Assembly (NCBI RefSeq): GCF_001422725.1
Contig: NZ_LMMA01000006.1
Location: forward strand, 124,001-188,000
DNA: 64,000 nt
Direction of reading: 5' to 3'
Origin: Flavobacterium sp. Leaf82
GTDB taxonomy: Bacteria > Bacteroidota > Bacteroidia > Flavobacteriales > Flavobacteriaceae
Position 1 is the first letter of the stretch, and each line of letters opens with the position of its first letter. The notes below the pieces were generated by a model. The model saw only the letters and a program-made list of their open reading frames with translations, was not told where the DNA came from and searched no databases. The position numbers were made by a program, and so were the translations under genes. Below, piece after piece: positions 1-7,723 of this stretch.

Positions 1-48
1 TAATTATATTAGCCCCGCCACTAATCGATAAAATAATTGTAGAAAAAA

Positions 49-513
49 ATGACCATTTTCAATTTCCTTTTTAGTAACAAAAATTTAGAATGCCCAAGAT
101 GCCAAGGCAAAGCATTTGTAGATTGGGATGACATACGACGTTTAAACAAAGTGCTAAAATGGGCGCCCGGTCCTTGTGCTTATTGTTATGGTACCGGAAA
201 AATTGACAAAGAAATGCTCTCAAAAGTTGCTGTAGACTACACTTATCTCACCATAGATTTGCCAGAATCTGAGATGGAAAAAATAATAGAAGGCGACGCA
301 GAAACTCTGGAAAAAGGAAGAATACACGAACTTTTTTTAGACAATCTTATAAAATATGTCGAAGATCATTTGAAGAAAAATATGAATGCTGAAGGTATCG
401 CCGACTTATACTTGCGCACTGAAGATGAAAATGCCCTGTTTTCGTTAGAAAGAAAAAATCTTATACAATACATCGAAAAAATAATCGAATTGAAAGAATC
501 TGACCAGAGTTAG
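49..513 (+). CDS. Hypothetical protein with paired CxxC zinc-ribbon-like motifs
   Basis: The 154-residue protein has two cysteine pairs, CPRC (residues 15-18) and CAYC (43-46). Each is followed by a Gly-containing turn (CQGKA, CYGTGK), much like the CxxCxGxG motifs of DnaJ-type zinc fingers, so a single zinc site is likely. The remainder (about 55-154) is charged, probably helical and shows no domain I recognise. There is no signal peptide, so it should be cytoplasmic. The ATG follows an A-rich stretch, as is common here. Function unknown; zinc binding is inferred. Confidence 0.65.
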   Translation: MTIFNFLFSNKNLECPRCQGKAFVDWDDIRRLNKVLKWAPGPCAYCYGTGKIDKEMLSKVAVDYTYLTIDLPESEMEKIIEGDAETLEKGRIHELFLDNLIKYVEDHLKKNMNAEGIADLYLRTEDENALFSLERKNLIQYIEKIIELKESDQS

Positions 514-792
514 TTATAAAACGTTAATGCTTTATATACAATCGCCCAAAAGATTTGTTTTTACATATTTCTACAATCCTAAAACAGATAAGATCAATCA
601 GGAAATCTTGTGATTTTTGTCTTTTTATATCTATTTACTAAAAAAATATCTTACAAAAAAATTTACTTTTTGCACTTTAATAAGTAACTTAGCTAGATCA
701 TGCAATGTTATTAATTAGCCTGTATACAATTGCTATACAACACATTGAAGCCTAAAACTATCGAATCGATAAATTCAAATGCCCAAATCAAA

Positions 793-1146
793 ATGAATTT
801 AAAAGAAAACACGCACATAAGCAAAACCTACAAAAGCTTACAAAGAGAAATGATCGATTTCATAGAACTTGGCGAAGCTGACTACACTATTGCCGACGTT
901 AATAAATGCTTATCATTACTGGATAATTTCCTGGAAGAAATCTCTAAAACAGATTCAAGAGAAACGGGAATCTTAGCTGTAAAAAAAACAGTTTTAGCGA
1001 TTAATAATCTTAATGAAAATTGCGAATATGAACTGGTAGAAACGGAACAAAGAGAAAAAATTGCCGACATTATTATTCTCGCCGGACATCTTAAAGGCTA
1101 TAATCATATCAATGAAGATACAACAGAAGAATGGCGCGAGTGGTAA
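793..1146 (+). CDS. Hypothetical small acidic protein
   Basis: A protein of 117 residues counted from the ATG at 793. The frame is open back to a TTG at 730, but the ATG gives a more normal start (MNLKENTHISKTY). The sequence is acidic and helical, without membrane segments or cysteine motifs, and ends in TTEEWREW. I do not recognise the family. It stands alone, and an intrinsic terminator lies about 180 bases downstream. Confidence 0.55.
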   Translation: MNLKENTHISKTYKSLQREMIDFIELGEADYTIADVNKCLSLLDNFLEEISKTDSRETGILAVKKTVLAINNLNENCEYELVETEQREKIADIIILAGHLKGYNHINEDTTEEWREW

Positions 1147-1328
1147 AACGATAGATTATAGACTAAATAAAATGAACCTAAAATAAGGATTTATGCAAAA
1201 ACAGGTATAAATACGCGTTCTCAGAACTATATTAAGTGGTAAAATTGCAGTAAATAATTTTTAGTTAAGAGTTAAGTTTTCCCAAAGGGGAAATTAATAA
1301 CATACTGTCATTTTTTTTGGAACAATTT

Positions 1329-1376
1329 AGTGAGATTTCTAATCGAAGCCAACGATTAGAGATCTCACTTTTTTTT
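1329..1376 (+). terminator. Rho-independent terminator after the 793-1146 gene
   Basis: A long hairpin (GTGAGAT..TCTAATCG pairing with CGATTAGA..ATCTCAC, loop AAGCCAA) is followed by an eight-base T run on the plus strand. It ends the plus-strand unit just before the convergent repressor gene. Confidence 0.8.
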
Positions 1377-1391
1377 GTCCTCTTTAAAAAA

Positions 1392-2090
1392 TTAAAACTG
1401 TGAATTAATTCTAACCAAACCTTTTACCAAAGCAAGTGCTTTTATACTGGTTATAGGAAACTCTATAGTTTGATGATGCGGGTTCTGAGATACAAATTGC
1501 ACATACGACTCTCGGTCTGATTGTTTGATGTAGCGGGTAAAAAAGAATTCATTACCATCATTGTTCACATAAATCAGGTACATTTCGCCCCAAAGAATGT
1601 TAGTTACCAGATTAAACACCTTTTTGTAGACTACAATATCTCCGCTTTTTAATAAAGGAGACATACTATCTCCTGTTATATACAATGCTCCGTCAAATTC
1701 TGAGATTTTGGGAACTCTGATAAAATCAACTGGTCTTTGATCTTCATTGTTGCCAAATAAATCAATAATTCCGGCTGTGGTTTGAATATCATAGAGCGGA
1801 ATATCCAGTTTTTTTAAATTTTTATCTGTTCTTTTATATAATCTGGCGTCAGTTTCCTGCAAAGCACTCCACTTTATCATGTCTCCATCACCTGTAAAAA
1901 GCCATTCCAGATTGATATCTTTATATCTTGTTAAGATATTCTCTAACTTGTCTAAACCTATCGTTTTATTGTTTTTTAGCTGACTCGCAAAAGAACCATT
2001 AGACATCCCCACTTCCCGCTCAAACGCACTTACTCTAATTCCCTTGAAATCAATGTACTGCTTAATCCTCTGTATTGTGTTTACTGCCAT
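1392..2090 (-). CDS. HTH/S24-family phage-type repressor (CI/LexA-like), lacking the catalytic lysine
   Basis: The 232-residue protein has an N-terminal XRE-like helix-turn-helix (about 8-65) and a C-terminal S24/LexA-type domain (about 97-228). The serine motif GDSM is at 140-143 (Ser142) and an Ala-Gly pair at 106-107 sits where LexA-type repressors are cleaved. Aligned with lambda CI (EFTFKKLI), this protein reads EFFFTRYI at 181-188, so the catalytic lysine position is Thr185. Self-cleavage is therefore doubtful. It is divergent from a small HTH-like gene, with the likely operator between them. It probably represses that gene and itself. Confidence 0.85.
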   Translation of the reverse strand: MAVNTIQRIKQYIDFKGIRVSAFEREVGMSNGSFASQLKNNKTIGLDKLENILTRYKDINLEWLFTGDGDMIKWSALQETDARLYKRTDKNLKKLDIPLYDIQTTAGIIDLFGNNEDQRPVDFIRVPKISEFDGALYITGDSMSPLLKSGDIVVYKKVFNLVTNILWGEMYLIYVNNDGNEFFFTRYIKQSDRESYVQFVSQNPHHQTIEFPITSIKALALVKGLVRINSQF

Positions 2091-2111
2091 AAAGCATTTT
2101 TTTTAGAAAAA

Positions 2112-2155
2112 ATCCTACAATTATTAGTTACCTAAGAAATATCCTACTATATTTG
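2112..2155 (+). promoter_or_regulatory. Divergent promoter/operator between the S24 repressor and the small gene
   Basis: Two exact ATCCTAC repeats (2112-2118 and 2141-2147) lie 29 bp apart. A related TACCTAAG is between them. The second copy abuts a -7 box TATATTTG (2148-2155) that reads toward the gene at 2181. The layout suits repressor half-sites over a promoter. Binding is inferred. Confidence 0.5.
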
Positions 2156-2180
2156 TATCGTTGATAATACAAACAAAGCG

Positions 2181-2405
2181 ATGGGCAAAAATATAAAAAC
2201 AAAACCGAGTTATAACCAAGATATCCTAAAGATTATAAAAAATAAGTACGGATATTCTGACGACTACATTCGCAAGTCGATACGAGGCGACCGTGTAGGG
2301 CATATTTCGGATATGATTAAGGCCGAATATAACAAACTGAATAATGAGTCTAAAAAAGCGATAGAAAGCAAAGCTGAAGAGTTAAAAAATCAAAAACCAT
2401 TCTGA
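2181..2405 (+). CDS. Small HTH-like protein divergent from the S24 repressor
   Basis: A 74-residue basic protein. The stretch YGYSDDYIRKSIRGDR followed by a helix ending AEYNKL resembles the recognition helix and following helix of XRE/Cro-type DNA-binding proteins. It starts about 20 bases after the predicted transcription start and reads away from the repressor, as cro does from cI. No phage gene follows: the next element is a terminator. A Cro-like or accessory role is inferred from layout; the family is not firmly recognised. Confidence 0.6.
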   Translation: MGKNIKTKPSYNQDILKIIKNKYGYSDDYIRKSIRGDRVGHISDMIKAEYNKLNNESKKAIESKAEELKNQKPF

Positions 2406-2499
2406 TTATTCAATGGTGAATCTCAATAAGCCTTGCAATTTGTAAGGCAAAATAAAGTACAGCAATTTTTAATATTCATTGTTTCTTTCTTGCTGTGCT

Positions 2500-2531
2500 A
2501 AAATGAGGGAGATTACTGACTCCCTCATTTT
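2500..2531. terminator. Hairpin terminator between the small gene and the YkgJ-type gene
   Basis: A perfect 12-bp stem (AAAATGAGGGAG with CTCCCTCATTTT) has an eight-base loop. A-rich and T-rich sequence on both sides lets it serve the plus-strand small gene. The convergent gene ends at 2666. Confidence 0.75.
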
Positions 2532-2665
2532 CATATTAGTTTTTTTTTATTTTCCTGAAAAGGAAGTTGAAACACCGTCAAGTCATGCAACGTATTTCCT
2601 CAATACTGAGCTTGCTTGCGGTGATTCTTCAAGATATAAATTAGCTTTAAACTATTTAGGAATAA

Positions 2666-3274
2666 TTAAGCAATATTACCAAGTCCGTCCGGAAATGGTC
2701 TGTAGGCATAATAATGCAAAACTTCTTCGATTGCTATTTTTAGCGCTTCATTTATGGGTACAATTACAACTCCCATTCTAAGATCGATTTGTGCCAGCTG
2801 CATATAATAATTGGTAAAAACAGGTACATATTGTCCTTTTATAATCGCTTTTTCGGCAGCATTGAAGTTTTCTTGCTGTTCTTCTTTTATGATTTTGCAG
2901 GTTGCTAATCGCAGTTTTCCATATTTATCAGTATTTGCCGCATAACCAAAAAGTCGGCATATTAAACCGCGATAACGATAGTTGCTGCAACTCCCATTAT
3001 GATGTTCGAGAATAGAAATTGGTCGGTATAAAAAACAGTTCTTTGTAGTAATATCGTTTAATAATGCTAAAGTTTCTTCGGCTTTTCCGTTTAAAAACAA
3101 ATGAAATGCCCACGGCAAAAACTCCAAAGGCGATGCATCAATATTGGGCGTCGAACAGCATTTGCCACAACCGGCGTTGCAAAATAAATGAGTCTCTGAC
3201 TTAAAAGCAGTAATTTCAATTTCTAAGCGATCAAACAATGTTTCAACCTGCCCAACCTTCTCTTCTATTGTCAT
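2666..3274 (-). CDS. YkgJ-type cysteine-cluster (putative metal-binding) protein
   Basis: A 202-residue protein with the family's CxxxCxxCC start (FCNAGCGKCC: Cys32, 36, 39, 40) and further cysteines near 80, 96, 106 and 126. YkgJ/PF03692 proteins have a conserved Cys set thought to hold zinc or an iron-sulfur cluster; the substrate is not known for most members. No signal peptide is seen. It is transcribed toward the small HTH-like gene and ends after a shared terminator zone. Confidence 0.75.
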   Translation of the reverse strand: MTIEEKVGQVETLFDRLEIEITAFKSETHLFCNAGCGKCCSTPNIDASPLEFLPWAFHLFLNGKAEETLALLNDITTKNCFLYRPISILEHHNGSCSNYRYRGLICRLFGYAANTDKYGKLRLATCKIIKEEQQENFNAAEKAIIKGQYVPVFTNYYMQLAQIDLRMGVVIVPINEALKIAIEEVLHYYAYRPFPDGLGNIA

Positions 3275-3421
3275 CCTTTTTTTGGTAAGGTAGGCTAATA
3301 GAAATGGCTCTGGCCAGAACTGTACATTTATTATGAATAAAAGAAATTAATCTTCAATCTTGTCACAAACTGCTACGATTAACTTTAATAATCAACTAAC
3401 TAAAATATTTTCCTTGATTTT

Positions 3422-3514
3422 ATGTCTGATTTACAGAAACAAAATAAAAACGGCAATAAATTACAGTCTGTTGAAGATTTGCATCGTTTATTTCTGAATA
3501 AAGAAAATAACTAA
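3422..3514 (+). CDS. Possible 30-residue small protein
   Basis: A short open frame with ATG and TAA encodes a hydrophilic peptide starting MSDLQKQNKNGNK and containing VEDLHRLFLNKENN. A weak -7-like TAACTTTA lies at 3380-3387. It sits alone in the 328-base gap before the DUF3754 gene. The amphipathic VEDLHRLFL part looks more protein-like than chance, but the frame is short, so this is tentative. The rest of the gap holds only the next gene's promoter. Confidence 0.3.
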   Translation: MSDLQKQNKNGNKLQSVEDLHRLFLNKENN

Positions 3515-3555
3515 ATTTTAATATAAAATCAGTCTAAAAATCAAATTTCGGTTGG

Positions 3556-3563
3556 TATTTTTG
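3556..3563 (+). promoter_or_regulatory. -7 promoter box for the DUF3754 gene
   Basis: TATTTTTG matches the Bacteroidota TAnnTTTG -7 box. It lies 39 bases before the ATG at 3603. No clear -33 TTTG was found. Confidence 0.5.
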
Positions 3564-3602
3564 CGTTAGAATCAGCAATAAAATTAAAAGCCCATAATCT
3601 CT

Positions 3603-4832
3603 ATGACCAGAGAACATTATATTCCGTTTAATAAAGAATTTTTACTTGAACAACAAGTCGCCTCTTTTTCTGAAGATCCAAAAAAAGTGGATGATTTTAA
3701 GCGGTTATTTGATATTATCGAGCATTACTTTCATTACGAAGCCTTTAACCTAAACCGAAATCTAAAACAGCATTACGCTTTATTTGATCCGGATTTAAGT
3801 TTCAAAGAGCGTGAAGTATTTATGGGTAAAAGCGATTTTAATGTTTTTAAGGCAACCTTGCTTAAAGTTTTAGAGCAAGGCAATTACCGCCGTATTGATC
3901 AGGAAACTTTAGACAAAGCCATAAATGATTCTGATTTAATAGGTCTGAAACTTTCTATCGATTTTAATGCTTTTAAGGATTATGAACTTTATGTTCGCGG
4001 TCATCATAAAGCCAAAGAAAAGGTCAAGAAATGGATCTTTTGGAAAAAAGAAATTGAGATCGAATATTATGATCGTGTTATGATTTATCTTAATTATAAC
4101 GAACAGGATTATTTGAGCGAGAATAAAGTCAAATTAGGAAAAATGCCAATTGATCCGGGAACTATTGCCTTAAAAATCTTTAAGCGTGTTCCTAAAAATG
4201 ATCTGGAAACAATATTTCCAAACGCAATTCCAAGAATGTCTGCCAGAGATAAATTATTTTTCTGGGTTCCGGGTATTGGCGGCGGGATCTCGCTATTAAG
4301 TACGACCGTAATTCCGGCTTTAATAGGTATGTATGGCGCTTATCAATCTGGTGAGGCGATCGATTTACTCAACAGTAAAGCATCCTTAAATCAAGGCTTA
4401 ATTGCTTTAGGAATATTGTCTTTATACTTGTTTCGCCAATACAGCAACTTTGTAAATAAAAAAATAAAATACTCTAAAATACTCTCAGACAGTCTTTATT
4501 TTAAGAATCTGGGTAATAACAGCGGTGCTTTTTACTCTTTATTAAATTCATCTGAAGAAGAAGTTCTTAAAGAAACCATATTAGCCTATACTTTTTTATA
4601 CAGAAGCGATAAGCCATTGACTGCCAATGAACTCGATACACAAATAGAATTGTGGTTTACGGCAACATTGCAAACAGATCTTGATTTTAATGTAAAAGAT
4701 GCATTGTCTAAATTAAAAAACATAGGTTTGGGGATAGAAAATAACGGTAAATGGGAGGTAATCGCTCTCGATAAAGCGCTTATTACTATCGATGAATTAT
4801 GGGATAATGTTTTTGAGTATAATCAAAAATAA
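3603..4832 (+). CDS. DUF3754 (TMEM143-like) membrane protein
   Basis: A 409-residue protein. A long soluble N-terminal part (1-215) is followed by a Gly-rich hydrophobic segment (about 218-248, VPGIGGGISLLSTTVIPALI) and a second membrane span (about 263-282). A soluble tail with a possible winged-helix look runs from 300 to 409. The N-terminal pattern (REHYIPF..., FHYEAFNLNRNLKQ.YALFDPD) fits DUF3754, the domain shared with human TMEM143. The molecular role of the family is unknown. It is monocistronic: a minus-strand gene follows. Confidence 0.7.
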   Translation: MTREHYIPFNKEFLLEQQVASFSEDPKKVDDFKRLFDIIEHYFHYEAFNLNRNLKQHYALFDPDLSFKEREVFMGKSDFNVFKATLLKVLEQGNYRRIDQETLDKAINDSDLIGLKLSIDFNAFKDYELYVRGHHKAKEKVKKWIFWKKEIEIEYYDRVMIYLNYNEQDYLSENKVKLGKMPIDPGTIALKIFKRVPKNDLETIFPNAIPRMSARDKLFFWVPGIGGGISLLSTTVIPALIGMYGAYQSGEAIDLLNSKASLNQGLIALGILSLYLFRQYSNFVNKKIKYSKILSDSLYFKNLGNNSGAFYSLLNSSEEEVLKETILAYTFLYRSDKPLTANELDTQIELWFTATLQTDLDFNVKDALSKLKNIGLGIENNGKWEVIALDKALITIDELWDNVFEYNQK

Positions 4833-4849
4833 AGTTTTCGATTGTTATA

Positions 4850-5077
4850 TTATATCGTCATGATAAGCAATGCTATAAACGAAGTAACTGCGGTTAAAAT
4901 AATCAAGGAACCAAGAAATACTTTTATCGATTCATTTTTATTTTCCGGATTGCTTTTGGCATTATAATAATCGTAACGCTTATAATTTCTTACGGGTATT
5001 TTTGCCTCTTTTTCTTTGTTCTCTAAAGTAATATAGAGTACAATAGGCTGCGATTTTTTTAAATCTTCTAAGTCCAT
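4850..5077 (-). CDS. Small protein with one C-terminal membrane segment
   Basis: A 75-residue protein with a charged N-terminal part (1-50) and a single hydrophobic helix at 52-74 (VFLGSLIILTAVTSFIALLI). It looks tail-anchored in the inner membrane. A -7 box TAATTTTG on this strand lies about 35 bases upstream (5112-5119), which supports expression. No family recognised. Confidence 0.6.
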   Translation of the reverse strand: MDLEDLKKSQPIVLYITLENKEKEAKIPVRNYKRYDYYNAKSNPENKNESIKVFLGSLIILTAVTSFIALLIMTI

Positions 5078-5111
5078 AATCTACTATTTAAGGATTGTTT
5101 TTAAATCAGAA

Positions 5112-5119
5112 CAAAATTA
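5112..5119 (-). promoter_or_regulatory. -7 promoter box for the 75-residue membrane protein
   Basis: CAAAATTA on the plus strand reads TAATTTTG on the minus strand, a full TAnnTTTG match, giving a leader of about 28 bases. Confidence 0.45.
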
Positions 5120-5338
5120 AATATCATAGCAAAAACAGTTTACCCTAATAAGTTTAAAAAACAACAAAATAGGATATATTCTACTTATGATAGTTTTAAA
5201 CTTAATTAAAGAAGAATGTGAACTTTCTTTTTTATAGATATTGGTTACATCAAAAATCATTTTGTTTCTAAAACATAATAAAGATTTTTATTACAGAAAT
5301 CTTAATATAAAAAATAGCATTACTTCGCTGCATATTCT

Positions 5339-5346
5339 TAATTTTG
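5339..5346 (+). promoter_or_regulatory. -7 promoter box before the gasdermin-like gene
   Basis: TAATTTTG, a full match to TAnnTTTG, predicts a leader of about 110 bases before the ATG at 5462. The 384-base gap 5078-5461 otherwise holds only AT-rich sequence with no further gene visible. Confidence 0.4.
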
Positions 5347-5461
5347 TAAAAAAAACAGCACAAATATTTAAATCAAATTAAGAAAAATAATTTGTATTTC
5401 ATTGTAAAAGAAAGCATACCAGAGTACCCCAAACGAATATGTTAATCTAAATGACAACAAA

Positions 5462-6163
5462 ATGAAACTTACAAAATTTTTAAGCGAACAAGGTTATGAC
5501 ATTATCGAAGGCCCTGTTAGAAATCATAAACCATTACAATTATGGCTTAAAAAACCTTTTGACGAAGTGCAGCTTTATTATGCCAGTATCGAACACGCAT
5601 TTAAGAGTAATGTGGTATTAACCGAGATTGAGAATCCTGCTTTAAGCGTGAATTCGAATCAAAAAGATGATTACGGATTTAATATTGGTATCACACTTTT
5701 GCAGGAAATCCTGAAAACACTTGGACTTGGAGCGTTTGAAATCGCCACAAAAATCAAATCCGGAAAAACCGTAACAATCAGTTATGATAATTCTGTTACC
5801 AAGGAATATACTATTGGCAACATCGAAGATTATTTTTTCTCTGCAGATTTTCTGCATCCAAATCCGTCGTTGCTAAAAAATGCAAACCGCAATTATATTC
5901 TGGTAGTTACAGGAACTGTATTTGCTAAAAATCTTATTGTAGACATCGAAACTGACTTTACATTAGATGATAATTTAGTAGCCAGTCTAAATGAAATTGC
6001 GAGTGGAAAATTAGATTTTGCAATTAGCAATACCAACAAACTGCATATGACTTCGAACGCCGAGATTCATTTTCCGGTCGCTGTTAAAGCAAGCAGGATC
6101 GATTATGACCGAAGCCGTTTTCAGAAACTTATCCTGATAACAGACACTCAAAATATATTCTGA
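5462..6163 (+). CDS. Bacterial gasdermin-like protein (candidate pore former)
   Basis: A 233-residue soluble protein with no signal peptide and no cysteine. Its order of elements resembles bacterial gasdermins: GYDII (11-15) with KPLQLWLKKP (23-32), a hydrophobic Gly-containing helix NIGITLLQEILKTLGLG (74-90), IEDYFFSADF (121-130), the strand NYILVVTGTVFAKNL (144-158), then HFPVAVKASRIDYD (203-216) and a short tail of about 17 residues. Known bGSDMs are pores held off by a short C-terminal peptide that a neighbouring protease removes, and many carry a palmitoylated N-terminal cysteine. Here no protease is adjacent and the cysteine is absent. Own promoter and terminator make it a single-gene unit. 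The assignment rests on recalled family pattern only. Confidence 0.5.
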   Translation: MKLTKFLSEQGYDIIEGPVRNHKPLQLWLKKPFDEVQLYYASIEHAFKSNVVLTEIENPALSVNSNQKDDYGFNIGITLLQEILKTLGLGAFEIATKIKSGKTVTISYDNSVTKEYTIGNIEDYFFSADFLHPNPSLLKNANRNYILVVTGTVFAKNLIVDIETDFTLDDNLVASLNEIASGKLDFAISNTNKLHMTSNAEIHFPVAVKASRIDYDRSRFQKLILITDTQNIF

Positions 6164-6197
6164 TCTTAAAACTTCTCTATAAATAGAAGTTGATAAA

Positions 6198-6235
6198 AAA
6201 TGCGCAAATGTTTCTCTCTTTGCGCATTTCTTTTT
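6198..6235 (+). terminator. Rho-independent terminator after the gasdermin-like gene
   Basis: An 11-bp stem (AAATGCGCAAA with TTTGCGCATTT) is followed by CTTTTT. It separates the gasdermin-like gene from the DUF962 gene. Confidence 0.8.
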
Positions 6236-6331
6236 AATATTTTTCTGATTCTTAATTCTTAATAAAAAATCCTGCCTACGACCAAAATAAAAGAAATTTT
6301 ATTAGATTTACGTATATCTAAACCCAAAACA

Positions 6332-6796
6332 ATGAGAACATTAGAACAATGGTTTGACGAATACGCAGTAAGTCATCAAAACCCAAAAAACAAGGCGATA
6401 CATTATATATGTGTTCCTGCAATTTACTTTTCTATAGTTGGTTTATTAATGAGTATTCCAAGTGATATTATCGCAAATACATTAAAACTAAATGCGCCTA
6501 TTATTGAAAACTGGGCTGTTGTGGTGCTTATTTTTGTTCTCATTTTCTATATCCGTTTATCTGTTTCTATGGCGATTAAAATTGCCATTTTATCAGCGAT
6601 TTGTCTTGTGGTAAATTATTTTATAGGGCAACTTGTGCCTTTATGGATATTTTCTATTGGTGTTTTTGTGATTGCCTGGATTGGTCAATTCTACGGACAT
6701 AATATAGAAGGCAAAAAACCTTCTTTCTTAAAAGATCTTCAGTTCCTGATGATTGGTCCGGCGTGGGTTGTTGAGAATTTATTTTCGAAGAAATAA
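6332..6796 (+). CDS. DUF962/Mpo1-like membrane protein
   Basis: A 154-residue protein with the typical start MRTLEQWFDEYAVSHQNPKN and KAIHYICVPA, several membrane helices (about 30-50, 60-80, 85-105, 108-125), and the ending FYGHNIEGKKPSF..FLMIGPAW. Yeast Mpo1 of this family is an Fe(II)-dependent dioxygenase acting on 2-hydroxy fatty acids; the conserved histidines (His15, His24, His in YGHN) are present. A fatty-acid role here is inferred. The next gene starts 17 bases downstream, so the two are probably co-transcribed. Confidence 0.8.
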   Translation: MRTLEQWFDEYAVSHQNPKNKAIHYICVPAIYFSIVGLLMSIPSDIIANTLKLNAPIIENWAVVVLIFVLIFYIRLSVSMAIKIAILSAICLVVNYFIGQLVPLWIFSIGVFVIAWIGQFYGHNIEGKKPSFLKDLQFLMIGPAWVVENLFSKK

Positions 6797-6813
6797 TATA
6801 CTTATCAAAAGTT

Positions 6814-7686
6814 ATGAAAGCAGATAAAACCAGCAGAACGGCTCAATACATGGCTTTGTTTAGAGCTTTAGAGTCCCGATTGAATAAAAAAGACCGTTTA
6901 TTTTCAGATCCTTATGCGATACATTTTCTGGATACAAAATTAAGATTCGCTACGCGCCTGTCTAAATATCCTGCTATTAGAAAATATGTCGAAAATACGA
7001 TACAAAAAAAAGTACCCGGGGCTTTTTCTTCTGGAATTGCTCGAACAAAATATATTGATGAATTGCTGCAAAAAGCTATTTTAAGTGGCGTAAAACAGGT
7101 AATTATTTTGGGCGCCGGATTTGATACCAGAGCTCTTCGTCTTGACTTCTTAAAAGATGTTTCGGTTATAGAAATTGATCATCCTAATACATCAAATTTT
7201 AAACGTCGAATTTATAAAAACCGACTTGGCAAGGTTCCTGACAATATTGATTTTCTTCAAATAGATTTCAACAAACAGGATCTCGATCAATTAGCGGCAC
7301 AACACAATATAGACTTTAGTAAACCTACCGCTGTAATTTGGGAAGGGGTTACAAATTATTTGACTGAAACGGCTATTAATAAAACGTTTGCTTTTATTTC
7401 TAAATTTGCCAAAAATTCGCATGTTATTTTTACTTATGTACATCAGGATATACTCGAAAATCCTAAATCATTTTTAGGTGGCGAAAAATTATTAAATGAC
7501 CTTAACGAGCTTGAAGAGCAATGGACATTTGGTTTTATTCCTGACAAATTACCCGATTATCTAAATCAGTTTGATATTAAATTAATAGAAGATTTAGGTG
7601 CAAATGAATATCGCGAGAGATATTTACCAAACAGAACCGAAAATGGTTATGAGTTTTACAGAACTGCTATTGGAGTAAAACAATAA
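6814..7686 (+). CDS. Class I SAM-dependent methyltransferase, LCMT/COG3315 type
   Basis: A 290-residue enzyme of the leucine carboxyl methyltransferase-like group. Visible marks are the N-terminal TSRTAQYMALFRALES, the SAM motif VIILGAGFDTRALRLD (about 98-113), the acidic EIDHP (about 120-124) and WEGVTNYL (about 179-186). Family members are often annotated as O-methyltransferases of polyketide or unknown metabolism; the substrate here is not known. It lies in a likely three-gene run with the DUF962 gene before and a membrane protein after. Confidence 0.8.
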   Translation: MKADKTSRTAQYMALFRALESRLNKKDRLFSDPYAIHFLDTKLRFATRLSKYPAIRKYVENTIQKKVPGAFSSGIARTKYIDELLQKAILSGVKQVIILGAGFDTRALRLDFLKDVSVIEIDHPNTSNFKRRIYKNRLGKVPDNIDFLQIDFNKQDLDQLAAQHNIDFSKPTAVIWEGVTNYLTETAINKTFAFISKFAKNSHVIFTYVHQDILENPKSFLGGEKLLNDLNELEEQWTFGFIPDKLPDYLNQFDIKLIEDLGANEYRERYLPNRTENGYEFYRTAIGVKQ

Positions 7687-7723
7687 AGCTTCGTTTTTAA
7701 TCACTGAAATTATCCGGTAAACG

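Noticed and set aside
3..74. Open frame at the left edge reading IILAPPLID and on, possibly the end of an upstream gene
   Set aside because: Only 23 codons are visible, it would overlap the next gene by 26 bases, and another frame stops at 31. I cannot support a call.
1392..2405. Prophage remnant
   Set aside because: Only a repressor and a small HTH-like gene are present, without integrase, structural genes or attachment sites.
2479..2781. 100-residue plus-strand frame
   Set aside because: It runs through a terminator hairpin and then antisense across the end of the YkgJ-type gene; the composition is not protein-like.
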